Assembly: GCA_012838305.1 (NCBI GenBank)
Contig: DUPN01000021.1
Span: 1 to 34,462, forward strand
Length of the DNA stretch: 34,462 nt
Direction of reading: 5' to 3'
Source: Bacillota bacterium
Lineage (GTDB): Bacteria; Bacillota; Limnochordia; Darwinibacteriales; Darwinibacteriaceae
This document shows, piece after piece, positions 32,844 to 34,462 of the stretch. The notes beneath the pieces are model-generated. The model saw only the letters and a list, made by a program, of their open reading frames with translations. It did no database searches and was not told the origin of the DNA. Position numbers and translations under genes: made by a program. How positions within the stretch are numbered: the stretch's first letter is position 1; every line of letters starts with the position of its first letter.

Positions 32844-34462
32844 GTGGTGCATGAGTATCATGTAGCGAAAACCGGCTCAGACTGGGGTTTGGGAACAAAG
32901 GAAGATCCCTTCCTGACCATCAGCAAGGCCGCGCGAGTGGCCCTGCCCGGTGACAGCATTACTGTTCACGAAGGGGAGTACAGGGAATGGGTTCGCCCCA
33001 AGAACAAGGGCTTGAGTGATTTGCGCAGAATCACTTACCAGGCGGCCCCAGGTGAAAAGGTCGTTATAAAGGGATCAGAACGCATCCAAAACTGGGTCCA
33101 GGTGGAAGGTTCCATTTGGAAAGCAGTTCTGCCCAATGCATTCTTTGGAGACTTCAATCCTTACCAGAGGCAGGTCATGGGAGATTGGCTCGTAGAAACC
33201 GATACAGGTGCACCAAAGCACCTTGGAGAGGTCTATCTCAATGGAATGTCCTTCTATGAGGCCGCCAGGCTTGAGGACCTGCAAAATCCCGTTCTCAGGG
33301 ACGAGGTAGTGGATAACAGGACGGGCAAGGTTGTTCCTGTGGTTAACAGGGAGCAGACAAGGTATCTTTGGTATGGAGAAGTCAAGGAAGAGGAGACCAC
33401 GATCTGGGCCAACTTCCATGAGCACGATCCCAATGAGCAGCTGGTGGAAATCAATGTGAGGCCGGCATGCTTTTATCCCGACCGACCGGGCATCGATTAC
33501 ATTACCGTACGAGGTTTTGAAATGGCCCAGGCAGCCACACCCTGGACACCGCCCACCGCTGATCAGCCTGGCCTACTAGGTCCCCATTGGAGTAAAGGGT
33601 GGGTTATTGAGGAGAACATCATCCATGACTCCAAATGCAGTGGCATTAGTATTGGTAAAGAAGTGTCCACGGGGGATATTTATCGCACGAAACACAAAGA
33701 TAAAGCGGGCTATCATTACCAAATCGAAGCGGTGTTCAATGCCCTGCATATAGGTTGGAGCAAGGAGAAAATCGGGTCTCATATCATTCGCAACAATCGG
33801 ATTTATGACTGTGGTCAAAACGGAATCGTGGGCCACCTTGGGTGTGTCTTTAGCCAGATCCATCACAACCACATTTACAACATTGGTCTGAAAAGGGAGT
33901 TCTATGGACATGAGATTGGCGGCATCAAGCTTCATGCACCAATTGACGTAGAGATCCACAATAATCGCATTCACGACTGTTCCATGGGAGTGTGGCTGGA
34001 CTGGCAAACCCAAGGGACCCGGGTCAGTCGGAATCTCTTTTATCGCAACAGCCGCGATCTCTACATAGAGGTGAGCCATGGTCCTTACATCGTCGATCAC
34101 AATATCTTTGCCTCCGACTACGCATTGGACAACTGGTCCCAAGGGGGAGCCTATGTCAACAATCTGATCTGCGGAAGGATAGCCCATGAAAAGGTACATC
34201 AACGGGCCACTCCCTATCACCTGCCCCACAGTACGCAAGTGGCTGGCTATGCGGCCATCTTCGGCGGGGATGATCGCTTCTACAACAATGTTTTCGTAGG
34301 CGCTGATCCCGCGGAGCATGCCGGAACCGCTTGTTACAACGGATACACCGTGTCGTTGGAGGAGTATCTGGAGAGAACCCACAGGGAACTAGATGATTTG
34401 CCGCTCTTCCCCGACGTGGAGCAGCCAGCCTATATCAATCACAATATGTACCTAAATGGCGC
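32844..34462 (+). CDS. Right-handed parallel beta-helix protein, GH141-like (3' truncated)
   Basis: A frame open from GTG 32844 (or 32847) to the window end gives at least 539 residues. AAGGGGGAA lies upstream. The start HEYHVAKTGSDWGLGTKEDP and LTISKAARVALPGD is the typical entry strand of carbohydrate-active beta-helix proteins. Later come repeating short units such as IIRNNRIYDCGQNGI, IHHNHIYNIG, IHNNRIHDCSMGVWL and VSRNLFYRNS, one per helix turn. The layout resembles GH141, which contains fucosidase and xylanase activities on plant polysaccharides, or a related lyase; this is a family resemblance from memory. No signal peptide is present, so it would act in the cytoplasm on imported oligosaccharides. 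Confidence 0.8.
   Translation, partial: MVHEYHVAKTGSDWGLGTKEDPFLTISKAARVALPGDSITVHEGEYREWVRPKNKGLSDLRRITYQAAPGEKVVIKGSERIQNWVQVEGSIWKAVLPNAFFGDFNPYQRQVMGDWLVETDTGAPKHLGEVYLNGMSFYEAARLEDLQNPVLRDEVVDNRTGKVVPVVNREQTRYLWYGEVKEEETTIWANFHEHDPNEQLVEINVRPACFYPDRPGIDYITVRGFEMAQAATPWTPPTADQPGLLGPHWSKGWVIEENIIHDSKCSGISIGKEVSTGDIYRTKHKDKAGYHYQIEAVFNALHIGWSKEKIGSHIIRNNRIYDCGQNGIVGHLGCVFSQIHHNHIYNIGLKREFYGHEIGGIKLHAPIDVEIHNNRIHDCSMGVWLDWQTQGTRVSRNLFYRNSRDLYIEVSHGPYIVDHNIFASDYALDNWSQGGAYVNNLICGRIAHEKVHQRATPYHLPHSTQVAGYAAIFGGDDRFYNNVFVGADPAEHAGTACYNGYTVSLEEYLERTHRELDDLPLFPDVEQPAYINHNMYLNG

Noticed and set aside
33012-33035. TTTGCGCAGAAT inside an AGTGATT/AATCACT inverted repeat, resembling the promoter-region element
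   Set aside because: It is inside the conserved coding sequence of the beta-helix gene (SDLRRITY), lacks the GGA..TTGG half of the element, and is most likely coincidence.
33576-34382. A 268-codon open frame on the minus strand
   Set aside because: It lies wholly opposite the beta-helix gene, whose repeats and homology are clear. The antisense protein shows no recognisable domain and has no ribosome-binding site.

Overview
The window reads as carbohydrate-utilisation DNA from a bacterium, most likely an anaerobic member of the Bacillota. The evidence is strong GGAGG-type ribosome-binding sites, frequent GTG/TTG starts, ROK and GntR regulators, a transporter set with no outer-membrane components, and a UxaC/UxaE uronate pair of the kind known from Thermotoga and some Firmicutes. 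The genus cannot be named from the sequence. No rRNA, tRNA, CRISPR array or intact mobile element was found. Almost every gene lies on the + strand.

Region 1 (1-9347) is a compact operon whose genes touch or overlap, apart from a 70-base hairpin-bearing gap after the binding-protein gene. It encodes a GntR/UTRA regulator (cut by the left edge), an FGGY sugar kinase, a creatininase-family hydrolase, a four-part CUT2 (ribose-type) importer, a short-chain dehydrogenase and a phosphotriesterase-family metallohydrolase. It looks like a self-contained import, oxidation, hydrolysis and phosphorylation module for an unidentified sugar or sugar acid. Region 2 (9348-12260) has a structured, terminator-bearing intergenic stretch, a stand-alone family-5 (peptide/nickel type) binding protein and a minus-strand HAD phosphatase.

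Region 3 (12261-21262) opens with a ROK repressor. It continues with a CUT1 importer lacking its own ATPase, an AEC-family permease, three xylose-isomerase-like TIM-barrel enzymes (two clear paralogues) and a NagB-family isomerase. A 578-base gap follows and carries an antisense remnant that may derive from a mobile element. Region 4 (21841-29472) encodes a uronate isomerase, the tagaturonate/fructuronate epimerase UxaE, a complete Fbp/Afu-type ABC importer and a fourth TIM-barrel isomerase. Its context argues for a sugar or sugar-acid ligand rather than iron. After a decayed DUF6886 gene, region 5 (30264-end) encodes a split transketolase, a gluconate-5-dehydrogenase-like SDR and the first 539 codons of a parallel beta-helix protein resembling GH141, cut by the right edge.

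Together the genes suggest breakdown of pectin-like plant polysaccharide products: uronic acids through UxaC/UxaE, and one or more unusual pentoses or ketoses through the TIM-barrel isomerases, kinase and transketolase. Recurrent features include a strong stem-loop just after every binding-protein gene, and a short repeated element upstream of the orphan binding protein and the ROK gene.
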